Source of the DNA: Actinomycetospora chibensis
GTDB lineage: Bacteria; Actinomycetota; Actinomycetes; Mycobacteriales; Pseudonocardiaceae
Reading direction: 5' to 3'
NCBI RefSeq assembly: GCF_028737215.1
Contig: NZ_JAQZAM010000001.1
Span: 186,001-250,000, forward strand
DNA: 64,000 nt
Part shown: one piece after another, positions 52,908 through 63,949 of the stretch
Layout of the letters: each line of letters opens with the position of its first letter
How positions within the stretch are numbered: position 1 is the stretch's first letter
Made by a program: the position numbers and the translations under genes
Notes under the pieces: generated by a model
What the model saw: only the letters and a program-made list of their open reading frames with translations
Database searches by the model: none
What the model was told of the DNA's origin: nothing

Positions 52908-53570
52908 TCAGTCGCCGTCGACGAGGTGTTCGATGTCGTCGTTGTGGCCGACGGCGAGGATGACGTCGTCGCGGGACACGACGGTCTCGTTCGTGGCGTA
53001 GGTGAACGACCCCTCGCCCTTCTTGACCGCGACGACGGTGACGCCGTGCTTGCTGCGGATCTCCGACTCGCTCAGCGGCACACCCAGGATCTCCCGCGGT
53101 GGGCGGAGCTTGGCGAGGGCGAAGTCGGCGTCGATCTTGAGGTAGTCGAGCACATTGCCGGAGACGAGGTGGGCGACGCGCTCGCCCATGTCCTGCTCGG
53201 GGAACACCACGTGGTGCGCGCCGATGCGCTCGAGGATGCGGCCGTGGTGGGCGCTGGTGGCCTTGGCCCAGATGTCGGGTATCTCGAGGTCGACGAGCAG
53301 CGAGGTGACCAGGATGCTGTCCTCCAGGTGGTCCCCGATCGCGACCACGGCCCGGTGGAAGTCGCCGACGCCCAGCTGCCGGAGCGCCTCGATGTCGGTG
53401 CAATCGGCGGTCACCGCGTGAGTGAGCTGGGACGACAGGTTCTGCACCGTGCGGTTGACGCTGTCGATCGCGAGCACTTCGGTGCCCTGCCGCTCGAGCT
53501 CGAGGGCGATCGCGGTGCCGAAGCGACCCAGTCCGATCACCACCACGGGCGCGTGGGTCGTGTCAGCCAA
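52908..53570 (-). CDS. ktrA: Potassium channel regulatory subunit KtrA/TrkA (RCK)
   Basis: A 220-residue RCK protein. The Rossmann N-domain VVVIGLGRFGTAIALELERQ with GxGxxG and Asp in VLAIDS binds NAD(H)/ATP; the RCK_C domain at about 140-220 ends VSRDDVILAVGHNDDIEHLV. It gates the membrane subunit KtrB in response to nucleotide. It overlaps the ktrB end by 8 nt, so it is coupled downstream of it. Confidence 0.92.
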   Translation of the reverse strand: MADTTHAPVVVIGLGRFGTAIALELERQGTEVLAIDSVNRTVQNLSSQLTHAVTADCTDIEALRQLGVGDFHRAVVAIGDHLEDSILVTSLLVDLEIPDIWAKATSAHHGRILERIGAHHVVFPEQDMGERVAHLVSGNVLDYLKIDADFALAKLRPPREILGVPLSESEIRSKHGVTVVAVKKGEGSFTYATNETVVSRDDVILAVGHNDDIEHLVDGD

Positions 53571-54918
53571 TGATCGTCCTCTCCTCGGGCCGCTGGTAGT
53601 GCCGAGGGCGCTCGCGCAGGGCCAGCGCCGAGGCCAGCGCCAGCGGCCCGAGGCGGCCCACGAACATCAGCACGACCAGGACCACCTGGCCGACGGCCGG
53701 CAGCTCGGCGGTGATCCCCGTCGAGAGCCCGACGGTACCGAGAGCGGAGAGAGCCTCGAACAGCACGCGGTCCAGGTCCTCGTCGCTGGCGCCGAGCAGG
53801 ACGAAGGTCGAGGCCATCGCCAGGCCGACGCCGAGCAGCGCCACCGCGAGGGCCTGGCGCTGGTTGGCCACCGGGATGCGGCGGCGACCGACGTCGACGT
53901 CCGGCTCCCCGCTCATCTCGGCCCACAGGACCGCGGCCAGCAGACCGAAGGTGGTGACCTTGATACCCCCGGCGGTGCTGGCGCTGCCCCCGCCGATGAA
54001 CATCAGGACGTCCGTGGCCAACCAGCTCTCGGGGGTCATCGCCCCGATCTCGACGACGTTGAACCCGCCGCTGCGCGGCATCACGGCCGAGAAGAAGCCG
54101 GCGAGGGCCTTGCCGCCGACACCCATCGGTCCCAGCGTCGCCGGGTTGCCGTACTCCAGTGCGGTCAACAGCGCCGTGCCGACGAGCAGCAGCACGCCCG
54201 AGGTGACGATGGTGATCCTGGTCGTCACCGACCACGTCCGCGGTCGCCACGACGCGACCAGTTCGAAGATCACCGGGAAGCCGAGGCCTCCGACGATCAC
54301 GGCGAGGGCCACCGGGAGCAGCATCCACGGATCGCCGGCGAACCCGGTCATCCCGTCGGACCACAGCACGAACCCGGCGTTGTTGAACGCCGAGACCGCG
54401 TGGAACACGCCCTCCCACACGGCGGCGCCCGGCGCCACCCCGTAACCCGCGACGAGGCGCCCGCCCAGCGCCAGCGCGGTCAGGGCCTCCCCGACCAGGC
54501 TGAACAGCACGACGTTGCGCAGGACCCGGCGGACATCACTGAGGTCCAGACTGCCGGACTGGGCCTGGGCCACCAGGCGGGCCCGCAGACCCAGACGCCG
54601 GGACACCAGCACCACCAGCAGGGACGCCACGGTCATGATCCCCAGCCCCCCGACCTGCATCAGCCCGAGGATCACCAGGTGCCCGAACGTCGACCACGAC
54701 GTCCCGGTGTCCACCGTGACCAGGCCGGTGACGCACACCGCCGACGTCGCGGTGAACACCGCGTCGAGAACGCTCGCGCCCTCCTCGCCGGCAGCGGACG
54801 CCGGCAACAGCAGCAACCCGGTGCCGATCGCGATGCCCACGGCGAACGCCCCGGCGATGATCTGTCCCGGTTCGGCCGCACGGGGTCTGCCGTGAGCACG
54901 TGGGCGTCGACGGGACAT
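53563..54918 (-). CDS. ktrB: Potassium uptake membrane subunit KtrB/TrkH
   Basis: A 451-residue TrkH/KtrB protein with four pore-loop repeats: TSAVCVTGLVTVDTG, HAVSAFNNAGFVLWSDGMTG, MPRSGGFNVVEIGAM and SALGTVGLSTGITAEL. Each has the Gly that lines the selectivity filter. GGGSASTAGGIKVTTFGLL is the gating-loop signature. It takes up K+ (often Na+-coupled) and is important in osmotic adaptation. ATG 54918 is preferred to the adjacent GTG. Confidence 0.93.
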   Translation of the reverse strand: MSRRRPRAHGRPRAAEPGQIIAGAFAVGIAIGTGLLLLPASAAGEEGASVLDAVFTATSAVCVTGLVTVDTGTSWSTFGHLVILGLMQVGGLGIMTVASLLVVLVSRRLGLRARLVAQAQSGSLDLSDVRRVLRNVVLFSLVGEALTALALGGRLVAGYGVAPGAAVWEGVFHAVSAFNNAGFVLWSDGMTGFAGDPWMLLPVALAVIVGGLGFPVIFELVASWRPRTWSVTTRITIVTSGVLLLVGTALLTALEYGNPATLGPMGVGGKALAGFFSAVMPRSGGFNVVEIGAMTPESWLATDVLMFIGGGSASTAGGIKVTTFGLLAAVLWAEMSGEPDVDVGRRRIPVANQRQALAVALLGVGLAMASTFVLLGASDEDLDRVLFEALSALGTVGLSTGITAELPAVGQVVLVVLMFVGRLGPLALASALALRERPRHYQRPEERTIIG

Positions 54919-54977
54919 CACCGTCGCCAGCTACCCCGTCCGGGCCCCGGCATCCCACCTCGGACGCCGCCGGCTCC

Positions 54978-55250
54978 TCAGTCCTCGTCGCCGACCCACC
55001 CACGGACGTAGCGGCGGACACGGTGGAGGTCCAGGACCTCGCCGGCGTCGTCGAGGCGAACACGGTAGGTCGCCATGAAGTCGGTGGTGCCGGGGATGCG
55101 ACGCAGTTCGACGACGTCGACGTCGAGCACCCAGTCCGCGCCCTCGCGGCGCAGCGCGACGATCTGCTCGGTGTCCTTGCCGGTCAGCTGGGCGACCTCG
55201 GCCAGCGCGGCCCGGGAGACGGCGCGCACACGGTCACGAGACAGGGTCAT
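54978..55250 (-). CDS. GvpO-family protein (orphan)
   Basis: A 90-residue protein of the gas-vesicle protein O family: ALAEVAQLTGKDTEQIVALR, GADWVLDVDVVELRRIPGTT and DFMATYRVRLDDAGEVLDLH, VRRYVRGWVGD. ATG 55250 fits the family start. No other gas-vesicle gene (gvpA, F, N, L, K) is within the window, so it probably has another role. It is upstream of ktrB on the same strand, 59 bp away. Confidence 0.85.
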   Translation of the reverse strand: MTLSRDRVRAVSRAALAEVAQLTGKDTEQIVALRREGADWVLDVDVVELRRIPGTTDFMATYRVRLDDAGEVLDLHRVRRYVRGWVGDED

Positions 55251-55305
55251 CGCTCCATGGTGCTCTCCGACCGAGGGTCGGGGTGCCGCTGACACCACAG
55301 CGCGC

Positions 55306-56091
55306 TCAGGGCTCCCCGTCCGCCGAGTCCTCCGAGAGGTGCGGCGGGTCGGCGAGCTCGCTCGGCAACGGCGCAGCGCCCGGCACGGGCTCGAGGGCGG
55401 TGAGCTGGAAGCGCACGACCTCCCGGCCGGGGCCCGGACCGTCGAGGCGCCACCCGAGCACGCCGGTGCTCGGGACGGTGAGACCGCCGAAGGTGCGGTG
55501 CTCGAGGATCTCCGCTCCGAAGGGCACCTCGCGGAAGCGGCCGGAGCCCTCGGGATCGCCCCAGCGCATCGTGCTGATCCGACGGGGCAGGCCGCCCCGA
55601 TGCAGGGTGAGTCGCAGCGACACCGGGGCCCCGGCCACGACGAGAGCCACCGACGCGCTGTCCCGGTCCTCGGCGGTCCAGCGCACGGTGTCCGAGGGCA
55701 GGAGCACCGGCGGAACCCACATCGCGCTGAGCGCGGCGTGGGCGACGTCGGTGCGGGCGAGGTCCGGTCCGACGAGAGCGGGGTGGAGGCACCGTCCCAG
55801 CAGGGTCGTGCTCCGTCTCGCCTCTCCGTCCACCCAGGAGTCGACGACCCGGAGGCCGCCGGCCATGCGGATCTCGCGGAAGTACCCGTGCGTCGGAAGC
55901 GTCACCTCGTGGCTACGGAACGGCCACCACAGGCCACCGATGCGGATGAGCCCGCGGCTCCGGATGCGCGCTCCCACCACGTCGCCGACCGTGGACGCCA
56001 CCGAACAGGCCGCGTACCGCGCCGCAGGCGTCGGCGGTGCCGCCGTCACGTCCCCGAGAACCGGCTCCGCTCCCCCGACCGTCTCCCTCAT
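55306..56091 (-). CDS. DUF6544 family protein
   Basis: A 261-residue protein of a conserved actinobacterial family: GLIRIGGLWWPFRSHEVTLP, HGYFREIRMAGGLRVVDSWV, GRCLHPALVGPDLARTDVAH, AMWVPPVLLPSDTVRW and STMRWGDPEGSGRFREVPFG. The function is unknown. ATG 56091 has no perfect ribosome-binding site; longer starts would add Arg/Pro-rich sequence. It is divergent from the CBS gene with a DosR-like palindrome in the 187-bp gap. Confidence 0.78.
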   Translation of the reverse strand: MRETVGGAEPVLGDVTAAPPTPAARYAACSVASTVGDVVGARIRSRGLIRIGGLWWPFRSHEVTLPTHGYFREIRMAGGLRVVDSWVDGEARRSTTLLGRCLHPALVGPDLARTDVAHAALSAMWVPPVLLPSDTVRWTAEDRDSASVALVVAGAPVSLRLTLHRGGLPRRISTMRWGDPEGSGRFREVPFGAEILEHRTFGGLTVPSTGVLGWRLDGPGPGREVVRFQLTALEPVPGAAPLPSELADPPHLSEDSADGEP

Positions 56092-56228
56092 GTCCGTCGC
56101 CACCACTGCGGTCCCTCCCCGTTCCCATCCATCCGGGCGCCTCGCCCGTCGCCACCGTGGCTCGCGGGCGGGACGCGACGGCAGGGTCTCCGGCATCCCG
56201 TCGCCGCGACCCGCGGCCCGGTGCGTCC

Positions 56229-56243
56229 GGGCCCTCCGGCCCT
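56229..56243. promoter_or_regulatory. DosR-like palindrome, site 3
   Basis: GGGCCCTCCGGCCCT in the divergent promoter between the DUF6544 and CBS genes, 35 bp before the CBS ATG. Member of the RGGNCCTYCGGNCCC set. Confidence 0.45.
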
Positions 56244-56278
56244 GCCGAGGCGGGGTGGACGGCATCGACGGTCACGGC

Positions 56279-56746
56279 ATGAGCACGACCCCCGTGACCA
56301 CACCTCCGCGTGGACTCGCCGCACCCCCGGAGGCTCTCGACGACGACCCGCCGGCCCGGGTCCTGATGAGCCCGATCGGACCGAGCGAGGTGTCCCCCAC
56401 CACGCGGGTGGTCACCGCCCTGCAGATCGCGCGCGAGCGCGGGAGCGATCATCTCGTCGTCCGCGGTGACGGCGAGATCCGCGCCGTCGCCGAGGTCGAC
56501 CTGCAGCGCCATCTCCTCGAGGCCGGGGTACGACCGTCACGGATGCTCGACCCGGTCTCGGCCGTCGCGACCCGGGTGCACGGTGTCGGGCCCGAGACAC
56601 GCCGTTCCCGGGCTGCCGAGCTGATGCTCGCTCAGGACCGTCCGGTGCTGGTCGTCGTGGAGAACGGCGAACCGTGCGGGCTGCTCGACGCGCGCAGCGT
56701 GCTGCGCAGTCTCGCCGGCGGGCGGGACCACCGACCCACCCCATGA
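56279..56746 (+). CDS. CBS-domain protein
   Basis: A 155-residue protein with two divergent CBS motifs. The first is around VLMSPIGPSEVSPTTRVVTA and HLVVRGDGEIRAVAEVDLQR; the second is around RSRAAELMLAQDRPVLVVVE and GEPCGLLDARSVL. CBS pairs bind adenosyl ligands as energy sensors. Mycobacterial Hrp1, a DosR-regulated CBS protein, is a functional analogue. ATG 56279 fits. Confidence 0.8.
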   Translation: MSTTPVTTPPRGLAAPPEALDDDPPARVLMSPIGPSEVSPTTRVVTALQIARERGSDHLVVRGDGEIRAVAEVDLQRHLLEAGVRPSRMLDPVSAVATRVHGVGPETRRSRAAELMLAQDRPVLVVVENGEPCGLLDARSVLRSLAGGRDHRPTP

Positions 56747-56760
56747 GGCCTTCCGGCCGG
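56746..56760. promoter_or_regulatory. DosR-like palindrome, site 4
   Basis: AGGCCTTCCGGCCGG between the CBS stop and the tandem SpoIIAA-like start, a weaker member of the set (GGCC-TTCC-GGCC core). Confidence 0.3.
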
Positions 56761-56794
56761 TGACGGCCCCACGGCGCGGGGCTGGACTGTCGGC

Positions 56795-57553
56795 ATGATC
56801 GAAAGAGACTCCGACGTCCCGGCAGGCATCGACGCCGTCCGTGCCGTCGGCACCGTGACCCGTCACGACTACGAAACGGTCGTCGTCCCCATGCTCGACG
56901 CCGCCGTCCGCGAGGGGCGCCGCCTGCGCTTCCTCTGTGTGGTCGACGAGGACTTCCACGGCCTCACCCCCGACGGGGCGTGGGCCGACGTCAAGCTCGG
57001 TCTCACCGCCATGCGCCGCCTCGAGGGCTGCGCGGTGGTCAGCGACCTGCCCTGGGTGCGGGACACGACGAAGCTCGCGTCCTTCTTCCTGCCCGGCCAC
57101 GTGCGTGTGTTCGACGCGATCCAACGCGAGGAGGCGCTGCGCTGGCTCGAGAGCCTGCCGGGGCGGCTCGCGACCACGCGGATCGACCCCGCGGCCGGGG
57201 TGGTGGTCGCCGACGTCGGCCAGCCGCTGCGTCGCGAGGACGTCGAGGTCATCGCGACCGCGGTGGACAGCTGGCTCGCCGACCACACCGACCTGCCCGG
57301 ACTCGTCCTGCACGCCTCGTCGTTCCCCGGCTGGGAGAACCTCGGCGCCCTCGTGGAGCACCTGCGCTTCGTGGGCGGCCACCAGCGCCGGATCGGCCGG
57401 GTCGCCCTGGCCGTCGACGGTCAGCCGGTGGGGGTCGCCGCGCGGGTGGCCGGCGCCCTGCTCCACCCGGAGGTCCGCCACTTCGCCACGGGCGAGATCG
57501 ACGCGGCGATCGCCTGGGCGGGTGCGGGCGCCCGACCGGCGGCCTCGGCCTGA
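56795..57553 (+). CDS. Tandem SpoIIAA-like protein
   Basis: A 252-residue protein made of two SpoIIAA-like domains. Domain 1 (about 10-120) contains VTRHDYETVVVPMLDAAVRE, RRLRFLCVVDEDFHGLTPDG and GCAVVSDLPWVRDTTKLASF. Domain 2 (about 128-245) contains LRREDVEVIATAVDSWLADH, LVLHASSFPGWENLGALVEH and IGRVALAVDGQPVG. The tandem form differs from the single-domain copy at 23466. A membrane or stress role is suggested; no enzyme activity is known. ATG 56795 fits. Confidence 0.85.
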   Translation: MIERDSDVPAGIDAVRAVGTVTRHDYETVVVPMLDAAVREGRRLRFLCVVDEDFHGLTPDGAWADVKLGLTAMRRLEGCAVVSDLPWVRDTTKLASFFLPGHVRVFDAIQREEALRWLESLPGRLATTRIDPAAGVVVADVGQPLRREDVEVIATAVDSWLADHTDLPGLVLHASSFPGWENLGALVEHLRFVGGHQRRIGRVALAVDGQPVGVAARVAGALLHPEVRHFATGEIDAAIAWAGAGARPAASA

Positions 57554-57555
57554 CC

Positions 57556-58584
57556 TCAGGGTCTCGGCAGCAGGACGATCTTGCCGACCTGCTCGCGGCG
57601 TTCGAACCGGGTGTGCGCGGCGTGGATCTCGGTCAGCGGGTACGTCGCCGCCACGACGGGCCGGACGTCGCCGCGACGGGCGGCCTCGACGAGCAGCGCG
57701 AACTGCGCGGGGGTGTGCATCGTGGAGCCCAGCAGCGCGAGGGAGCGCAGATAGAGGGTCCGCAGGTCGAGCTCGATCACCGGGCCCGCGAGCGATCCCG
57801 CCACCACCCATCGACCCCCCGCCCGAACCTGCGGCAGGAGGCCGGTGAGGACGCCACCGCCGACGACATCGGCCACGACGTCGACCCCGGCGGGGACGAG
57901 TTCGGAGAGCCGTCGGCCGACGTCACCGGCCCGGCGGTCGAGCACCTCGTCCGCGCCGGCCGCCCGGACGGCGTCCGCCTTGTCCGCCGAGCTCAGCGCG
58001 ATCACCCGGGCACCCCGTCCCGCGGCCAGCGACACCAGACCGAGACCGACGCCGCCCGACGCACCGGTGACCAACACGGTCTGCCCCGCATGCACGGCGG
58101 CCCGATCGAGCATCCCGATCGCCGTGCCCGAGGAGATCGGCAGACACGCCAGCTCGACATCGGTCAGGGGGGAGCCGGTCACGTCATGGGCCCGGTCGGC
58201 CTGCACCAGCACATGTTCGGCGTACGCGCCGTCGGCCTCGCTGCCGAGCACCTCGGCCACCAGGGGCTCGGGTCCGTCGCTGTAGCGCAGCACGGGGTCC
58301 ACCAGCACCCGCTGGCCCCGCCGTGCAGGATCGACGCCCTCGCCGGTCGCCGCGACGTAGCCGCAGACGTCGGCGCCCTGGATGCGGGGGAAGTCCACGG
58401 GCCCGAGCCACCCCGAGGGCTCGCTGCGGCCGTAGGCGCCCTGGCGGGTCCACACGTCGGTGTTGTTCACCCCCGCCGCGGCGACGTCGACGAGGACCTC
58501 ACCGGGCCCGGGGCTCGGCGTCGCGACCTCGCGCACCTCGAGAGCGTCGACGCCGCCGAAACGGGTGAGCACCGCTGCGAGCAC
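57556..58584 (-). CDS. Zinc-type alcohol dehydrogenase-like quinone oxidoreductase
   Basis: A 342-residue MDR-superfamily oxidoreductase. The GroES-like domain has LEVREVATPSPGPGEVLVDV, AAGVNNTDVWTRQGAY and FPRIQGADVCGYVAATGEGV. The Rossmann domain has VLVTGASGGVGLGLVSLAAG (NADPH-binding AxxGxVG-type). Structural zinc cysteines are absent, as in quinone reductase-like members. GTG 58584 has GGAGG 5 nt upstream. It is cotranscribed with the Acg-like gene upstream (16-bp gap). Confidence 0.88.
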   Translation of the reverse strand: MLAAVLTRFGGVDALEVREVATPSPGPGEVLVDVAAAGVNNTDVWTRQGAYGRSEPSGWLGPVDFPRIQGADVCGYVAATGEGVDPARRGQRVLVDPVLRYSDGPEPLVAEVLGSEADGAYAEHVLVQADRAHDVTGSPLTDVELACLPISSGTAIGMLDRAAVHAGQTVLVTGASGGVGLGLVSLAAGRGARVIALSSADKADAVRAAGADEVLDRRAGDVGRRLSELVPAGVDVVADVVGGGVLTGLLPQVRAGGRWVVAGSLAGPVIELDLRTLYLRSLALLGSTMHTPAQFALLVEAARRGDVRPVVAATYPLTEIHAAHTRFERREQVGKIVLLPRP

Positions 58585-58600
58585 GAGAACCTCCGGGCTG

Positions 58601-59374
58601 TCAGGGCCGGAGGCGGAGCACCGCGTGCCCGACGCCGGTCTCGCGCGGGTCGGCGAGCAGGACGGCTGCTCGGACCGACTCGTCGTCGAAGGCGTCCACG
58701 TACACATCCGCGTGCAGGCCGCGCAGAGCGGCCTCCACGGTCGCCGACTCGACCACGATACCGGCCACGACGGCCTCACGGGCGCTGTCGGTGTGGGTGC
58801 ACACCGCCATGACGGGGTCGCGGCGCCACGGCAGATCGAGCGTCAGGGTGTCCGCGGGCACCGAGCCCGGACTGTGCCAGGCGGGGTTCCCGTCACGGGT
58901 CGGACCGTTGAGCAGGTGCAGCCAGGCGCCGCGTGACCCCGCCGCGTGGGCGACGTCGACGACGCGCGCCTGGTCGGCGGGTGCGGCGTACCGCGGGGAC
59001 GCCCCGGTCCCCTGGTACCGGTTGACGCGACGGCGTGCGAGGTCCATCGGTGCCGCGGGCCGTCGGCGGGTGCCTGCGACCACGGCGAGGGGCCGCGCTT
59101 CCGGGGTTCCGGCGATGACGGTGCGGGGCGCCCACCCGAGCGCGCGCAGGGTGTTCTCGACCGCCCCGACGAGGCGCCCGGCCTGCACGAGGGCTTGGTG
59201 CCGGGGGCTCCCTGCCGACGGGTCGAGCGCGAGCTCGATGCGCCGGTCGTGGACGGACACCGAGCACGCGGGTGCCGCCGGCCCCCCGAGAGGTTCGAGA
59301 GCCTGCAGGAGAGCCGAGATCTCGGCCGGAGACCACCTGCCGGCCGAGGTCGCGGGTGCACGGGTCGCGCTCAT
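58601..59374 (-). CDS. Acg-like nitroreductase-fold protein lacking the FMN motif
   Basis: A 257-residue divergent member of the Acg (Rv2032/Rv3131-type) family. Shared architecture: SPAEISALLQALEPLGG at the N-terminus, RHQALVQAGRLVGAVENTLR in place of the CGAAL..NLRL helix, and a C-terminal VMAVCTHTDSAREAVVAG segment. The N-terminal APSxHNxQPW flavin-binding stretch is absent. The flavin-type relative at 61179 keeps it. Probably a flavin-free, regulatory or sequestering version, as proposed for some Acg proteins. ATG 59374 is used. Confidence 0.65.
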   Translation of the reverse strand: MSATRAPATSAGRWSPAEISALLQALEPLGGPAAPACSVSVHDRRIELALDPSAGSPRHQALVQAGRLVGAVENTLRALGWAPRTVIAGTPEARPLAVVAGTRRRPAAPMDLARRRVNRYQGTGASPRYAAPADQARVVDVAHAAGSRGAWLHLLNGPTRDGNPAWHSPGSVPADTLTLDLPWRRDPVMAVCTHTDSAREAVVAGIVVESATVEAALRGLHADVYVDAFDDESVRAAVLLADPRETGVGHAVLRLRP

Positions 59375-59431
59375 GGGAAGCAGCGTGGGCCGCGGCCGGC
59401 CGCGCCCCCAGGGCCGGACGTCACCACTCCG

Positions 59432-59446
59432 AGGCCCTCCGACCCG
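59432..59446. promoter_or_regulatory. DosR-like palindrome, site 5
   Basis: AGGCCCTCCGACCCG in the divergent promoter between the Acg-like gene and the CBS-USP gene. It fits the set with one Gly-to-Ala position change (G to A at base 11). Confidence 0.35.
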
Positions 59447-59504
59447 GCCGGACCCGGTCCGGCGGCCCTGCTCCACCGCTGCGGGCCACCCCACGCTCGA
59501 CGCC

Positions 59505-60410
59505 ATGAACCACGACCAGGGCCCGCGGCGGGCCCGCGACCTGATGACGAGCCCGGTGCTCACCGTGCCCCCCGACGCACCGCGTGCCGCCGCCGCGGCG
59601 CTGCTGGTATCCCACGGCATCGCCTCGGCTCCGGTCGTCGACGCCCGGGGCCGACTGCTCGGCATGGTGGACGAGCGCGGCCTCGTCGGCGGGGACGATG
59701 CGGCACCCGCGGCCGAGCTGATGACGCGGGCGACCGCCGTCGCCGGGCCGGACACCCCGATCGACGAGCTCGTCGACCGCCTGCTCGCGAGCGGGACCCG
59801 CGCCGTCCCGGTGGTCCGTGAGGACATCCCCATCGGCATCGTCAGCCGGAGGGACGTTCTCCGGCGCGTCGCTCGGGGCGAGCTGCTCGGCGAGGGATCG
59901 CGCGCTCCCGACGACCGCGTCCCCGCCGACCCCGACGTCCCGCCGGACGGCCCCGTGGTGGTGGGGATCGACGGGTCGGAGGGCTCGGTGCGCGCCCTGC
60001 GATGGGCCGCGCGGGCCGCGGCGAGCACCGGGGCACCCCTCGTCGCCGTCATCGCCTGCGAGACGCCGGACCTGTACGGCACTCCCGCCCAGGTCGTCGC
60101 GGAAGCGGGGCTGCGGCTCGCGACGACGGTGCGGCGGGCGCTCGGCGCGGACGAGGCGGCCCGGAGGGCGTTGACGGAGAATGTGCGCGAAGGTCGCCCG
60201 ATGCGCGTGCTGGTCGAGGCGAGCGAGGGCGCGCGCCTGCTCGTGGTGGGGAGCCGCCACGTCGACGGTCCCGGCGGCCCCCCGGGCGGCTCGTTGACGG
60301 CGCGGCTGGTCAGCCGGGCCCGGTGTCCGGTCGTCGCGGTGGTCCCCGCACCCGCGGAGAGCCCCGGAGCCCCGGTCGCGGAGGCCGGTTCGGCGGTTCC
60401 GGTGACCTGA
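59505..60410 (+). CDS. CBS pair fused to universal stress protein domain
   Basis: A 301-residue fusion. The CBS pair is at about 10-130: RARDLMTSPVLTVPPDAPRA, AELMTRATAVAGPDTPIDEL and PIGIVSRRDVLRRVARGE. The USP domain at about 148-285 has GPVVVGIDGSEGSVRALRWA, ending LLVVGSRHVDGPGGPPGGS and CPVVAVVP. The ATP-binding G-2x-G-9x-G pattern is partly altered (GSRHVDGPGGPPGGS). Both modules sense adenine nucleotides. ATG 59505 fits. Confidence 0.88.
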   Translation: MNHDQGPRRARDLMTSPVLTVPPDAPRAAAAALLVSHGIASAPVVDARGRLLGMVDERGLVGGDDAAPAAELMTRATAVAGPDTPIDELVDRLLASGTRAVPVVREDIPIGIVSRRDVLRRVARGELLGEGSRAPDDRVPADPDVPPDGPVVVGIDGSEGSVRALRWAARAAASTGAPLVAVIACETPDLYGTPAQVVAEAGLRLATTVRRALGADEAARRALTENVREGRPMRVLVEASEGARLLVVGSRHVDGPGGPPGGSLTARLVSRARCPVVAVVPAPAESPGAPVAEAGSAVPVT

Positions 60411-60420
60411 GGCGGACACC

Positions 60421-60450
60421 GCCCCGGTACCCGAGATCGGATACCGGGGC
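60421..60450. terminator. Bidirectional hairpin between convergent genes
   Basis: GCCCCGGTA and TACCGGGGC form a perfect 9-bp inverted repeat with a 12-nt loop between the convergent CBS-USP and USP genes. No T-tract is present; it is a likely bidirectional terminator of the GC-rich type. Confidence 0.6.
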
Positions 60451-60480
60451 GGGAGGCGGGGCGACGCGGTGTGGTGGGAC

Positions 60481-61014
60481 TCAGGCGATCGGTCCCACGG
60501 GCAGGGGTCCGGCGAGCGCCGACGCGTCCTCCGGCGCCGTCTCCTCGGTGGCCCGCGCCGACGGGACGACCGTCACCGGGCACGGGGCGCGCAGGACCGC
60601 GGCCAGGCCGACCGAGCCCAGCAGCCGGCTGCGCAGGCCGCCCCGGCCGCGGTGGCCCACGACCAACAGGGGGGCGTTCTCGGCCTCCCGCATCAGCACG
60701 TGCGCCGGGGACCCCGAGAGGGCCACGACCTCGACGGGCACGGCCTGCTCCTCGGCATCCATCCCGCCTCGGATCTCCTCGACCCGGGCGCGCGCGCTGT
60801 CCTCCACCGCCCGGCGGAGGCTGCCGTCGTCCGCCAGCAGCGGCATCCCGTAGTCGGCCATCCAGGCGTCGGGCGGCTCGTGCGCGACCACGGCACGCAC
60901 ACCGAGACCACGACGGGCGGCCTCGTCCACGGCGTACCGCAGCGCCTCCTCGGCGTGGGCCGAGCCGTCGAACCCCACCACGATCGTTGCGGGGCCGTTC
61001 TCCGTTCCGTCCAT
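60481..61014 (-). CDS. Universal stress protein
   Basis: A 177-residue UspA-family protein: TIVVGFDGSAHAEEALRYAV with the N-terminal Asp, SPAHVLMREAENAPLLVVGH, RGRGGLRSRLLGSVGLAAVL and CPVTVVPSA. The ATP-binding signature G-2x-G-9x-G(S) is present (GHRGRGGLRSRLLGSV). Paralogues in mycobacteria belong to the DosR regulon. ATG 61014 has GGGAG 6 nt upstream. It shares a divergent promoter, and a DosR-like palindrome, with the nitroreductase gene. Confidence 0.9.
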   Translation of the reverse strand: MDGTENGPATIVVGFDGSAHAEEALRYAVDEAARRGLGVRAVVAHEPPDAWMADYGMPLLADDGSLRRAVEDSARARVEEIRGGMDAEEQAVPVEVVALSGSPAHVLMREAENAPLLVVGHRGRGGLRSRLLGSVGLAAVLRAPCPVTVVPSARATEETAPEDASALAGPLPVGPIA

Positions 61015-61107
61015 CGTGCACTCCCGTCGTCCGACCAGCGGCTTGTTCCCGGGACAGAGTGCCGACGGGCAGGGTCCCGGCGCCCGAGGCGGACGGCCCT
61101 GCCTCGG

Positions 61108-61122
61108 GGGTCCTTCGGTCCC
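61108..61122. promoter_or_regulatory. DosR-like palindrome, site 6
   Basis: GGGTCCTTCGGTCCC, the clearest member of the set, in the divergent promoter between the USP and Acg-type nitroreductase genes, about 57 bp before the nitroreductase GTG. Confidence 0.5.
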
Positions 61123-61178
61123 TGGTGACCCGCCGGAGCGGCACGGAAGGTGTGATCCGAGGACGAGGGAGGTGCCCC

Positions 61179-63949
<2,771 letters not shown>

